Positions 41,906 to 49,057 of a DNA stretch of 64,000 bases are shown piece after piece. Each line of letters starts with the position of its first letter. Position 1 is the stretch's first letter. The DNA comes from Wenjunlia vitaminophila DSM 41686 (GTDB taxonomy: Bacteria > Actinomycetota > Actinomycetes > Streptomycetales > Streptomycetaceae). Both the position numbers and the translations under genes were made by a program. The notes under the pieces were generated by a model. The model worked only from the letters and a program-made list of their open reading frames with translations. It was not told where the DNA came from and did no database searches. The stretch is from the NCBI RefSeq assembly GCF_000380165.1, contig NZ_KB904713.1, positions 45,639 through 109,638 on the forward strand. Direction: 5' to 3'.

Positions 41906-42387
41906 ACGAGTACGTGCAGGGGAAGGACGTCCGGGTCCAGGTCACCGTCGGCGCCCCGGTGGAACGCGCGTTCCAGGTGTTCACCGAGCAGGCCCACCGT
42001 TGGTGGCCCGCCCCCTACAGGATCGGTGCGGGTGGGGAGCGGACCGACCTGGTGATCGAGCCGAAGCCCGGTGGACGCTGGTACGAGGTCACCGACGACG
42101 GCGCGGAATGCGCCTGGGGCACCGTCCTGGAATGGGACGCCCCGCACCACCTGGCACTGTCGTGGGCGATCACCCCCGCCTTCCGTCCCGAGACGGACGG
42201 GGCGAAGGCCAGCCGGGTGGACGTCGCCTTCACCGCCGACGGGCCCAACCGCACGGTGGTCACGCTGGTCCACTCCGGGCTGGAGCGGCACGGGTCGGGC
42301 TGGGAGCAGGCCCGCGACGCCCTGGCGGCCGACGGAGCCTGGCCCGGTGTGTTGGGCTCCTACGCCGCGGTCACCGATGCCGTCTGA
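41902..42387 (+). CDS. SRPBCC/AHSA1-family protein
   Basis: 161-residue START-like protein (AHSA1/CalC type). VTVGAPVERAFQVFTEQAHRWWP begins the fold, with EPKPGGRWYEVTDDGAECAWG and a C-terminal helix SGWEQARDALAADGAWPGVL. These proteins bind small hydrophobic ligands. ArsR-SRPBCC operons are frequent in actinobacteria; the ligand is not known. The GTG overlaps the regulator stop (GTGA). Confidence 0.92.
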   Translation: MNEYVQGKDVRVQVTVGAPVERAFQVFTEQAHRWWPAPYRIGAGGERTDLVIEPKPGGRWYEVTDDGAECAWGTVLEWDAPHHLALSWAITPAFRPETDGAKASRVDVAFTADGPNRTVVTLVHSGLERHGSGWEQARDALAADGAWPGVLGSYAAVTDAV

Positions 42388-42396
42388 GAGCGAATC

Positions 42397-42442
42397 GCGC
42401 CGTCGAGCCGCGTCGGGGTGAACCGGCGCGGCTCGACGGCGC
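42397..42442. terminator. bidirectional terminator
   Basis: GCGCCGTCGAGCCGCG and CGCGGCTCGACGGCGC form a perfect 16-bp stem with a 14-nt loop between two convergent genes (SRPBCC and ABC permease). Confidence 0.8.
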
Positions 42443-42501
42443 TCGGCGCCTTCCTCCGGGAGCGGGAGGCCCCCGTGGTCGGCAACGGGGAGCCGCCGCC
42501 G

Positions 42502-44853
42502 TTACTCGGTGCGCAGGCCGTCCGGGCGGGTCATCCGCAACAGGGGCGGGATGCTGAGGGCGGTCACCGCCAGGACCACGCCCGCGCCCACGGCCGTCAT
42601 GGTCAGCACGCCGGACCAGTCCACGGTGACCGGCACGGCCACCATCCGCAGCAGGACCCCGCCCAGGACCAGGCCCACCGCGGACGCCAGGAGGAGACCG
42701 AGAGCGACGGGGACGGCGGTCTGCCACAGCACCGAGAGCCCCAGGGTGCGCCGTCGGGTGCCGAACGCCACCAGCGTGGACAGCAGTTTCCTGCGTTCGC
42801 GGAGCTGCTCGAGCTGAGTGACCAGCAGGCTGGCGCCGATGAGCGCCAGGACGCAGGCCGCGCCGACGAAGAGGCCGGTCCTGATGGACGCGAACTCCTC
42901 CACCTCGGTGGATTCGGTGAGGGTGATGGTGGTGGTCAGGGGGTCGAGCCTTGCCGCCGAGTTGCGCACCAGGTCCACCGCGTCGGGCACCGAGGTGTCG
43001 AGCTGCACCCAGGCCTGGGCCCGGGCGTCGGCGACGACCTCACGTGGGAGCGCGCTCGGGGTGGCCAGGATCCCACCGTTCTCCCAACCGGTCGGGTCGG
43101 GACGTGGCCCGGCCTTCTTCGCGGTGAGCGGCAGCCGCCAGGGAACCGCAGCGCTGTCGTCCTCGCCGTACCCGGGGTCGGCGTAGAACATCCGGCCGGG
43201 GCGGGCGATGCGGGGGGTGTCCGCATAGTTCTCGGCCCCGTGGACGACGAACACGTCGCCGTCCGAACAGGAGGGCAGCCGGGCCACCTCCCGCAGCGCG
43301 GAGCAGCCCCCGATGGTCAGGTCCACCACGTCCTCGGAGTTACCACGCCGGCCCCCGAGGGAGGAGACGGACACCACCGTGGCCCGGCGCACGCCTTCGC
43401 TCCGGGCCACCTGACGGTCCACCTGGTCGACAGAGACTCCCTGCCGCACGTAGATCTGTACCTGGGCGCGCGTCAGGTCGCTGTCCGACTCGACGGTGTA
43501 GTCGCCCTCGACGCCGGTGAACAGCATCTGGAGGGCGATGGCGCTGGCCACCGCGACCGCGACGCCGTTGACCATGCGGGCCGCCGTACCGCTGTTCAAC
43601 TGGAGCCTGCGGACGGCGAGCTGCCAGGACACGCCGCCCGAGCCGAGACGGGTCACCACCGCCTCGACGATCCAGGGCAACAGCGCCGTGACGCCGACCA
43701 GCAGCAGCACGGTGCCGCCGATCACCAACTCCTCGTTGAACTCGCCGTTGTCGTGGCCCTGTCCGACCATCGGGTACAGCAGGGCGAGGCCACCGAGCGG
43801 GAGGAGCAGCCGCCACCACAACCGGCGCCGCGTCGGTCTGGTGGAGCGGACGACCCCGAGCGGTTCGACCACCACGCCCCGCAGGGCCATCAGGGTCACC
43901 GCGACCGAGGCTGCGGGCACGGCGAGCGCCACCAGGGCGGCCAGGGTCCAACTGGGGTCGAGGTCGTGAGGGAAGATGCTCTGCCCGTACACCTCGACGC
44001 GGCCCGCGAGCGTGCGGCCCCAGGCGAAGAACAGGGCGCCGGCGAACAGGCCGAGCACGGCGCCGACCAGGGCCTCGCCGGCGGCGATCCGCCGCGTCAT
44101 GGACCGGTCCGCGCCGACCAGGCGCAGCGCGGCGAGCCGGCGGTCCCGGCGCTCCCCGCCGAACCGCACGGCCGTGGCGACGAAGACCCCCACCGGTGTC
44201 AGCAGCGCCACGACGACGACCACCACCAGCAGGAGCAGCACCGGGTCGAGCCCGTCGCCGTGGTACGGGCCGTACGGGTGGAAGGCGGTGATGCGCTGCA
44301 CCCCGTTCTGGCCCGCCTCGATCTCGTCGCTTCCCGCGTAGTAGGCGAGCTCGTTGGGGCTGGTCAGGCCGGCGTCGCCGACGGTCCCAGAGATCCGGTA
44401 CGGCAACCGGTCCCGCAGCAGTTCGCCCTCGTCGGACTCCAGCAGCCCCTTCAGGGACGGGGAGACGACCATCTCGCCCGGCGCGGGGAAGTCGCTGACG
44501 CCGGGCGGCAGCGGGGGGCGGGGCCCGTCGGACCGCAGCAACCTGCCACGGATGTCGTGGTCGCGGTAGGTGGTGCTGATCTCGGCGATGAGCAGGGCGC
44601 GCGTCGCCGCGTCCCCGTGTGTCTCGGTGGCCTGGGTGTAACCCAGATCGCCGCGTGCCCGTTCCCGGTCGTCCCGCGCCGACAGGGCGTTCGGTATCGC
44701 GGTGGTGAGTAGCAACAGCGCCACCCCGAGGCCCACGCCGACTCCGGTCAGCAGCAGGCGCACCCAGCTCTCACGTCCGCCGGTGACGGCCAGCCGGGCG
44801 CCGAGTGTCAGGTCCCGCGCCCAGCTCCTCGCGTTGGTCCTCGCCGGTGTCAT
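42502..44853 (-). CDS. ABC transporter permease, FtsX type (large, two-domain)
   Basis: 783-residue permease with eight to ten membrane helices. An N-terminal helix (VRLLLTGVGVGLGVALLLL), a large extracellular part, a central block (LLLLVVVVVVALLTPVGVFVATAVRFGGERRDRRLAALRLVGA) and a duplicated C-terminal FtsX block (LRERRKLLSTLVAFGTRRRTLGLSVL) are visible. The layout matches permeases paired with one LolD/SalX-type ATPase for antimicrobial peptide resistance or lipid export. It overlaps the ATPase gene by 4 nt and belongs to a PadR-controlled operon. Confidence 0.92.
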   Translation of the reverse strand: MTPARTNARSWARDLTLGARLAVTGGRESWVRLLLTGVGVGLGVALLLLTTAIPNALSARDDRERARGDLGYTQATETHGDAATRALLIAEISTTYRDHDIRGRLLRSDGPRPPLPPGVSDFPAPGEMVVSPSLKGLLESDEGELLRDRLPYRISGTVGDAGLTSPNELAYYAGSDEIEAGQNGVQRITAFHPYGPYHGDGLDPVLLLLVVVVVVALLTPVGVFVATAVRFGGERRDRRLAALRLVGADRSMTRRIAAGEALVGAVLGLFAGALFFAWGRTLAGRVEVYGQSIFPHDLDPSWTLAALVALAVPAASVAVTLMALRGVVVEPLGVVRSTRPTRRRLWWRLLLPLGGLALLYPMVGQGHDNGEFNEELVIGGTVLLLVGVTALLPWIVEAVVTRLGSGGVSWQLAVRRLQLNSGTAARMVNGVAVAVASAIALQMLFTGVEGDYTVESDSDLTRAQVQIYVRQGVSVDQVDRQVARSEGVRRATVVSVSSLGGRRGNSEDVVDLTIGGCSALREVARLPSCSDGDVFVVHGAENYADTPRIARPGRMFYADPGYGEDDSAAVPWRLPLTAKKAGPRPDPTGWENGGILATPSALPREVVADARAQAWVQLDTSVPDAVDLVRNSAARLDPLTTTITLTESTEVEEFASIRTGLFVGAACVLALIGASLLVTQLEQLRERRKLLSTLVAFGTRRRTLGLSVLWQTAVPVALGLLLASAVGLVLGGVLLRMVAVPVTVDWSGVLTMTAVGAGVVLAVTALSIPPLLRMTRPDGLRTE

Positions 44854-45536
44854 GCCACCCGCTCCAGGTCACGGGACCTGCCGTCGCGCACCACGACCTC
44901 GCGGTCGGAGTAGGCCGCGACCCGGGCCTCGTGGGTGACCAGGACCACCGCGGCGCCGGTCGAGCGGGAAGCCTCGGTCAGCAGGTGCATGACGCGTTCG
45001 CCGTTGAGGGAGTCCAGGGCGCCGGTGGGCTCGTCGGCGAAGACCACACGCGGCTCGGTCGCCAGGGCACGGGCCACGGCGACGCGTTGGCCCTGGCCGC
45101 CCGAGATCTCGCCGGGGCGCTTGTTCCGCACGTCATCGACCTCGAGCTGTTCCAGCCGGGCCAGGGCGGCGCGCTCGGCCGCCCTGCGGCCGGTGCCGTT
45201 GAGGCGCAGCGGCAGTGCGACGTTCTCCAGGCAGGTCAGTTCGGGCACGAGCTGGCCGAACTGGAAGACGAACCCGAACTCGCCGCGCCGCAGGGCGCTG
45301 CGCCGCGAGTCGCTCATGGCCGACAGTTCGCGACCGTCGTAGACGATGGTTCCCGCGTCGGGCGTCACGATGCCGGCGAGGCAGTGCAGCAGCGTGGACT
45401 TGCCCGAACCGGACGGGCCCATGACGGCGACCACCTCGCCGGGCCGGATGGAGAAGTCGGCGCCGTCGAGCGCCGGCGTCGGCCCGTACGTCTTGCGTAG
45501 GCCCGTGGCGACGAGCAGGGGGCCGGTGGGCTTCAT
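44850..45536 (-). CDS. ABC transporter ATPase, LolD/SalX type
   Basis: 228-residue ATPase. Walker A GPSGSGKST, Q-loop FVFQFGQLVPEL, signature ISGGQGQRVAVARA, Walker B VVFADEPTGALD and the His switch VVLVTHEARVA are intact. The ATG at 45536 overlaps the PadR stop (ATGA), which fixes the start. It energises the permease encoded next. Confidence 0.96.
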   Translation of the reverse strand: MKPTGPLLVATGLRKTYGPTPALDGADFSIRPGEVVAVMGPSGSGKSTLLHCLAGIVTPDAGTIVYDGRELSAMSDSRRSALRRGEFGFVFQFGQLVPELTCLENVALPLRLNGTGRRAAERAALARLEQLEVDDVRNKRPGEISGGQGQRVAVARALATEPRVVFADEPTGALDSLNGERVMHLLTEASRSTGAAVVLVTHEARVAAYSDREVVVRDGRSRDLERVA

Positions 45537-46057
45537 CGGCGCACCTCCGTGGCGAGCCTGTCGAGCCGCGCGGCGGTCAGCTCCAGCCAACGCAGGTCGG
45601 CTTCGAGGTGGAACAGGGCGTGGTCGCAGATGAGTTGGTCGGCGAGGTCGCCCTGTTGCTTGCGCCTGGTGAGGACGCGCATCGCGCTCAGGTGCTCGGC
45701 CCGCTGGGTGTCGAGGACGTCGCTGGCGTCCCGACCGGTGAGCAGGGCGAGGACGACCTTGGTGTAGAGCGTGGAGTGCAGGTACTGGTCCGGCTTCTCC
45801 GGGGTGGCGAGCCACTGTTGGACGTCTGAGACACCGGCGTCGGTGATCGCGTACCGCTTGCGTTCCGGGCCGCCTCCGGGCTCGATGGCCTCCACCTCGA
45901 CGAGGCCGTTCTTCAGCAGGCGGGACATGGTCGAGTAGACCTGCCCGTAGTGCAGTGGGCGGTCGTGCCCGAACCTCTGGTCGAAGGAGCGCTTGAGGTC
46001 GTACCCGTGCCGGGGGCCGGACTCCAGGAGCCCGAGGAGCGTGTGACTGATGGACAT
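45533..46057 (-). CDS. PadR-family transcriptional regulator
   Basis: 174-residue regulator. ISHTLLGLLESGPRHGYDLKRSFDQRFG starts the winged helix, LHYGQVYSTMSRLLKNGLVEVE completes it, and the C-terminal half is the PadR dimerisation region (VTRRKQQGDLADQL-like). PadR proteins sense small molecules such as drugs or phenolics and repress exporter operons. It leads the ABC operon; palindromic sites 10-45 nt upstream are likely operators. Confidence 0.94.
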   Translation of the reverse strand: MSISHTLLGLLESGPRHGYDLKRSFDQRFGHDRPLHYGQVYSTMSRLLKNGLVEVEAIEPGGGPERKRYAITDAGVSDVQQWLATPEKPDQYLHSTLYTKVVLALLTGRDASDVLDTQRAEHLSAMRVLTRRKQQGDLADQLICDHALFHLEADLRWLELTAARLDRLATEVRR

Positions 46058-46067
46058 GCGAGACGAC

Positions 46068-46099
46068 TATACATGCGGTGTATACGTGGCGTGTATACA
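46068..46099 (-). promoter_or_regulatory. PadR-type operator repeats
   Basis: TATACA-tgcgg-TGTATA (46068-46084) and the perfect palindrome TGTATACA (46092-46099) lie directly upstream of the padR gene in an otherwise GC-rich region. PadR operators commonly have ATGTAT/ATACAT arms, so autorepression of the exporter operon is likely. Confidence 0.7.
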
Positions 46100-46161
46100 T
46101 GCCGCGCATACCCGCTCCGGGACCTGTCGGGGGCGTCTGGCCCCGGCTGCTGGAACCCTTG

Positions 46162-46195
46162 TCCCTCGGTGGCGCGGACCGGCGCCACCGAGGGA
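46162..46195. terminator. 14-bp hairpin before the MazG-like gene
   Basis: TCCCTCGGTGGCGC and GCGCCACCGAGGGA (6-nt loop) form a perfect hairpin between the divergent PadR and MazG-like genes. As no gene ends here, it may be a 5' leader structure of the MazG-like mRNA or a relic terminator. Confidence 0.45.
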
Positions 46196-46220
46196 ACCGT
46201 CGATCGTCGCCGGAGGAACC

Positions 46221-46610
46221 GTGGACATCCGTTCCGCGCAGCAGCTCGCCTGGGAGAACAAGCTCGACAAGGGGTTCAACGTCACCGACGTCGCCGTCGA
46301 GTTCGGCCTGCTCACCGCGGAGGTGGGGGAGGCGTTCACGGCCTGGCGCAAGGGACTGCCCGACTTCGGCGAGGAGTTGGCGGACGTCTTCCTCTACCTC
46401 GTCGCGGTGGCGCAGATGAACGGCATCGACCTCCAGGGCGAGGTCGAACGCAAGATCGCCAAGAACCGGGACCGGGTGTACGTGCGGGACGCGCGGGGGG
46501 TGCTGCACCGGGTGGAGGGTCCGCCCGCGGGGGCCGGCCCGGGGGAAGGGGCCCCGGGCGGCGACGGCCCCCAGCCCGCCGGCCGCGGTGGGCGGCGGGG
46601 CGAGGGGTGA
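46221..46610 (+). CDS. MazG-like nucleotide pyrophosphohydrolase
   Basis: 129-residue protein. The MazG-type metal site is visible as LTAEVGEAFTAW (EXXE-like) and EELADVFLYLVAVA (EXXD), with an NxxK-type IAKNRDRVY after it. Such all-alpha NTP pyrophosphatases remove non-canonical nucleotides. The GTG at 46221 follows GGAGGAA closely. The final 35 residues are Gly/Pro/Ala-rich low complexity. It stands alone downstream of a hairpin. Confidence 0.82.
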   Translation: MDIRSAQQLAWENKLDKGFNVTDVAVEFGLLTAEVGEAFTAWRKGLPDFGEELADVFLYLVAVAQMNGIDLQGEVERKIAKNRDRVYVRDARGVLHRVEGPPAGAGPGEGAPGGDGPQPAGRGGRRGEG

Positions 46611-46619
46611 CCCCCGGCG

Positions 46620-46829
46620 TCAGGCCGCGCCGTCCCTCGGGCCGTCCGCCGGTGCCGACGTCCCGGGACGGCCCCCCGAGCGCCGCCGCCTCCTTCGCGG
46701 GCCCGAGCGGTTGACCGCTGGCGCCCCCCGGGCGGCCAGCGGCCCGAGCGCGTCGTTGAGGCGCACGCCGTCCTCGGTCAGCGGGTGCTCGACGCGGGGC
46801 GGCACCTCATCGTGGGAGACGCGGCGCAC
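46620..46829 (-). pseudogene. remnant of an HxlR-family regulator gene
   Basis: The translated segment VSHDEVPPRVEHPLTEDGVRLNDALGPLAA matches the C-terminal wing of HxlR regulators (the VPPRVEY-LT-G-L pattern). The helix-turn-helix part is absent upstream in any frame, and downstream residues turn into Arg/Gly-rich noise. I read it as a 3' fragment of a lost regulator gene. Confidence 0.5.
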
Positions 46830-46874
46830 GGCCGGCCGGTGACGGTGTAGGCGTGCACGGACCTAGGGGGAGGT

Positions 46875-47657
46875 TCAGTCAGCCAGCGAGCCGGTGAAGA
46901 TCTGCCACGCCAGGAGTGACTTCGCCGCGAGGCTGAGGACCAGGTAGGACTTCTCGCCGTATGCGTAGTCGGACCACCGGCCGACTCCGCGGTACTGGAG
47001 CCACTGGTTGACACCGAAGCTGAAGAAGAGAACGGCCTGGACGAGAACGATTCCGTACACGAAGCCGGGGACGGTCCTGGCCGCGACGATGTTGTACGCG
47101 ATGGAGACCCACGGCGTGACGCCGACCAGCGTCCCGAACCAGAACGGCAGCATCCTGGTCCTCGCCCGCCCCGGCGGGTTCATCACCTCCTCGACCCAGC
47201 CGAAGAGAATCATCCCGACGTTGGCGCCGACGACGGCGATGACGGCATTGAGGCTGGTGACGCCCGCGTAGAAGCCGATGAGGAGCACCATCAGGGTCGC
47301 GCTCAGCGCGTACTCCAGCCACCGGAAACGGTTGATGCCACGTCTGAGGTCGCGCTCGTAGACGCGGCGGCACACCGTCGCCGTCAGCAGGTGGTCCACT
47401 GCGGCGAGGACGAGGAACACGGCGACGGCCCAGCCGATCGGCACGTCGAACAACGCCTCCGGGGCGGGCGCTGTCGTTCCCGGTGGCCCCTCGGGGACGG
47501 ATGAGGTGATGGTGATCGAGAAGCTTCCGGCGAGCAGGACGACGGCCACGGCCTGGAGCAGGTGCAGCAGCGTGAGCCCCAGGTTCCACCTGCGGAGCCC
47601 AGCGAGGCGCTCGGCGGTGACACCGGTGGCCACCGATGTGCCGCCCTCTCGCTTCAC
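46875..47657 (-). CDS. heliorhodopsin
   Basis: 260-residue seven-helix membrane protein of the heliorhodopsin family, retinal-binding and with inverted topology relative to other rhodopsins. The Schiff-base Lys is K246 in SLAAKSLLAWQIF; the counterion Glu is E115 in RWLEYALSATLM; conserved His are H32 (LLHLLQ) and H89 (AVDHLLTA). Further signatures are ILFGWVEEVMN, PGFVYGI and YGEKSYLVLSL. The GTG at 47657 is set by GGGAGGAA just upstream; longer in-frame extensions read into non-coding sequence. No retinal synthase gene is nearby, so retinal must come from elsewhere. It lies divergent to a secreted ferritin-like protein. A light-sensing or regulatory role is known for few family members only. 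Confidence 0.93.
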   Translation of the reverse strand: MKREGGTSVATGVTAERLAGLRRWNLGLTLLHLLQAVAVVLLAGSFSITITSSVPEGPPGTTAPAPEALFDVPIGWAVAVFLVLAAVDHLLTATVCRRVYERDLRRGINRFRWLEYALSATLMVLLIGFYAGVTSLNAVIAVVGANVGMILFGWVEEVMNPPGRARTRMLPFWFGTLVGVTPWVSIAYNIVAARTVPGFVYGIVLVQAVLFFSFGVNQWLQYRGVGRWSDYAYGEKSYLVLSLAAKSLLAWQIFTGSLAD

Positions 47658-48056
47658 AGTTCCTCCCCGGTGGCCGGCGCCGCGGTACGTCAGCATGGTG
47701 GTACCCGTCCGGCCGGGAGCCACGGCAGTCACGCCACCGCCCCGCCGGAAAGTCGCCCGAGTGGCGCCCGGGAATCCGCCGGGCCGGTCGCGTTCGTAGC
47801 GGCGTGTGACCAGGCCGGTGGCCCGGTCCAGGTGGGTGGGGCGGGCCAGGCGACCCGCCGGGCGCCGGGCCGCACGCCCCTGGCCGGGGGCGCCCGAACG
47901 GCGTAGTCCGATGACCCGGACGCCACACGGAGTCGTTTCCTTTCGGGGGGTTCTCCCGTGGTGCGCCGTCGCGGTCACGGAGCGGACGGCGGGGGGGTTG
48001 CAGCATGGGCTGCCGTCTACACCCCCCCCGTGACGCCTTCGTGAAAGGAACCCCCC
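47658..48056. promoter_or_regulatory. 399-nt divergent promoter region
   Basis: No gene is supported here. The segment separates the heliorhodopsin and ferritin-like genes and must carry their promoters. A GGGTAC element (minus strand, about 47700-47705) resembles the -10 of Streptomyces SigB-type promoters, but a matching -35 (GNNT) is not clear. GGGGGGTTC (about 47945) and GAACCCCCC (48048-48056) form a long-range inverted repeat that reaches the ferritin-like start. Confidence 0.35.
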
Positions 48057-48998
48057 ATGGCTTCTCCCCTGCGGCGCGCGGTGACGTCCGCCGGACTGGC
48101 CCTCGCCACGGTCCTCGTGACCGCGCCGCTCGCCCAAGCCGGCGCCCAGCAGCCCTGGGCGCCGTTGGCCCTGAGCACGGTCCAGGACACGCGGGCCGCG
48201 ATGCGCGGCGAGGCGTTCGCCCACGCGTCGTACACGCTCTTCGCGGTCCAGGCCCGCCACGAGGACCAGGACGCCGCGGCCACGCTGTTCCGCTCCACGG
48301 CCGCGACGGAGCTGAACGAGCACTTCACCGAGGAGGGCGAACTCATCGACTTCGTCGGCAGCGACGAGTCCAACATCCGGCAGGCCATCGAGGGGGAGCG
48401 CCACGAGGCCGCCACCATGTACCCGAGCTTCGCCGAGGAGGCACGGGAGGACGGTGACACCAAGGCCGCCGAACTGTTCACCGAGCTCGCCGCGGACGAG
48501 GACCAGCACCGCAAGCTGCTGACGACGGCGTTGAAGGCGTTGACCACGGGAACGGTGGACGTCCCGGCGCCGCCGACGGTGGACCCGGTAAAGGTCCGCG
48601 CGGGGCTCCCGAAGGTCTCGTCCGCGCGCACCCGGCACAACCTGGACGAGGCCATGCACGGGGAGGCGCTGGCGAACGCCGCCTACACCCTGTACGCCCG
48701 GCACGCCGAGCTGAAGGGCCAGCACAAGCTGGCCGAGCTGTTCCGCGGGCTGGCCAAGGTGGAGCTGCGCGAACACTTCGCGGGTGAGGCCAAGCTGGCC
48801 GGACTCGTCTCGCGCACGGCGAACAACCTGCGCGCCAGCATCGCCGGGGAACGCTACGAGGCGAAGGTGATGTACCCGGCCTTCGCCGCCCGGGCCCGTG
48901 CCGCCGGTGACGTCAAGGCGGCCGACCTGTTCGCCGAGATCGCCGGTGACGAGGCCAGGCACGCCGCGGCCTTCAAGGAGGCCCTGGAGGACCTCTGA
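48057..48998 (+). CDS. secreted protein with two ferritin-like (rubrerythrin-type) domains
   Basis: 313-residue exported protein. A signal peptide ends near residue 28 (LVTAPLAQAGA). Two homologous halves follow: residues 45-160 and 195-313, each with GEA-A-ASYTL/YTLYA, an E(L)xEHF motif, a GER-E-MYP motif and a final DE-xH (DEDQHRKLL, DEARHAAAF), the Glu/His pattern of diiron four-helix bundles. No rubredoxin Cys4 site is present. The tandem, secreted form suggests extracytoplasmic handling of iron or peroxide (inference). AAGGAA precedes the ATG. It is divergent from the heliorhodopsin gene. Confidence 0.85.
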   Translation: MASPLRRAVTSAGLALATVLVTAPLAQAGAQQPWAPLALSTVQDTRAAMRGEAFAHASYTLFAVQARHEDQDAAATLFRSTAATELNEHFTEEGELIDFVGSDESNIRQAIEGERHEAATMYPSFAEEAREDGDTKAAELFTELAADEDQHRKLLTTALKALTTGTVDVPAPPTVDPVKVRAGLPKVSSARTRHNLDEAMHGEALANAAYTLYARHAELKGQHKLAELFRGLAKVELREHFAGEAKLAGLVSRTANNLRASIAGERYEAKVMYPAFAARARAAGDVKAADLFAEIAGDEARHAAAFKEALEDL

Positions 48999-49057
48999 CG
49001 CCACGGGGCGCCGGTTCCGGTCCGGTCGGTTGGCCGGGCCGGTTCCCCGGCCCCCGG

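Noticed and set aside
47658-49004. long upstream extension of the heliorhodopsin frame
   Set aside because: It overlaps the ferritin-like gene in antisense; a strong ribosome site precedes the GTG at 47657.
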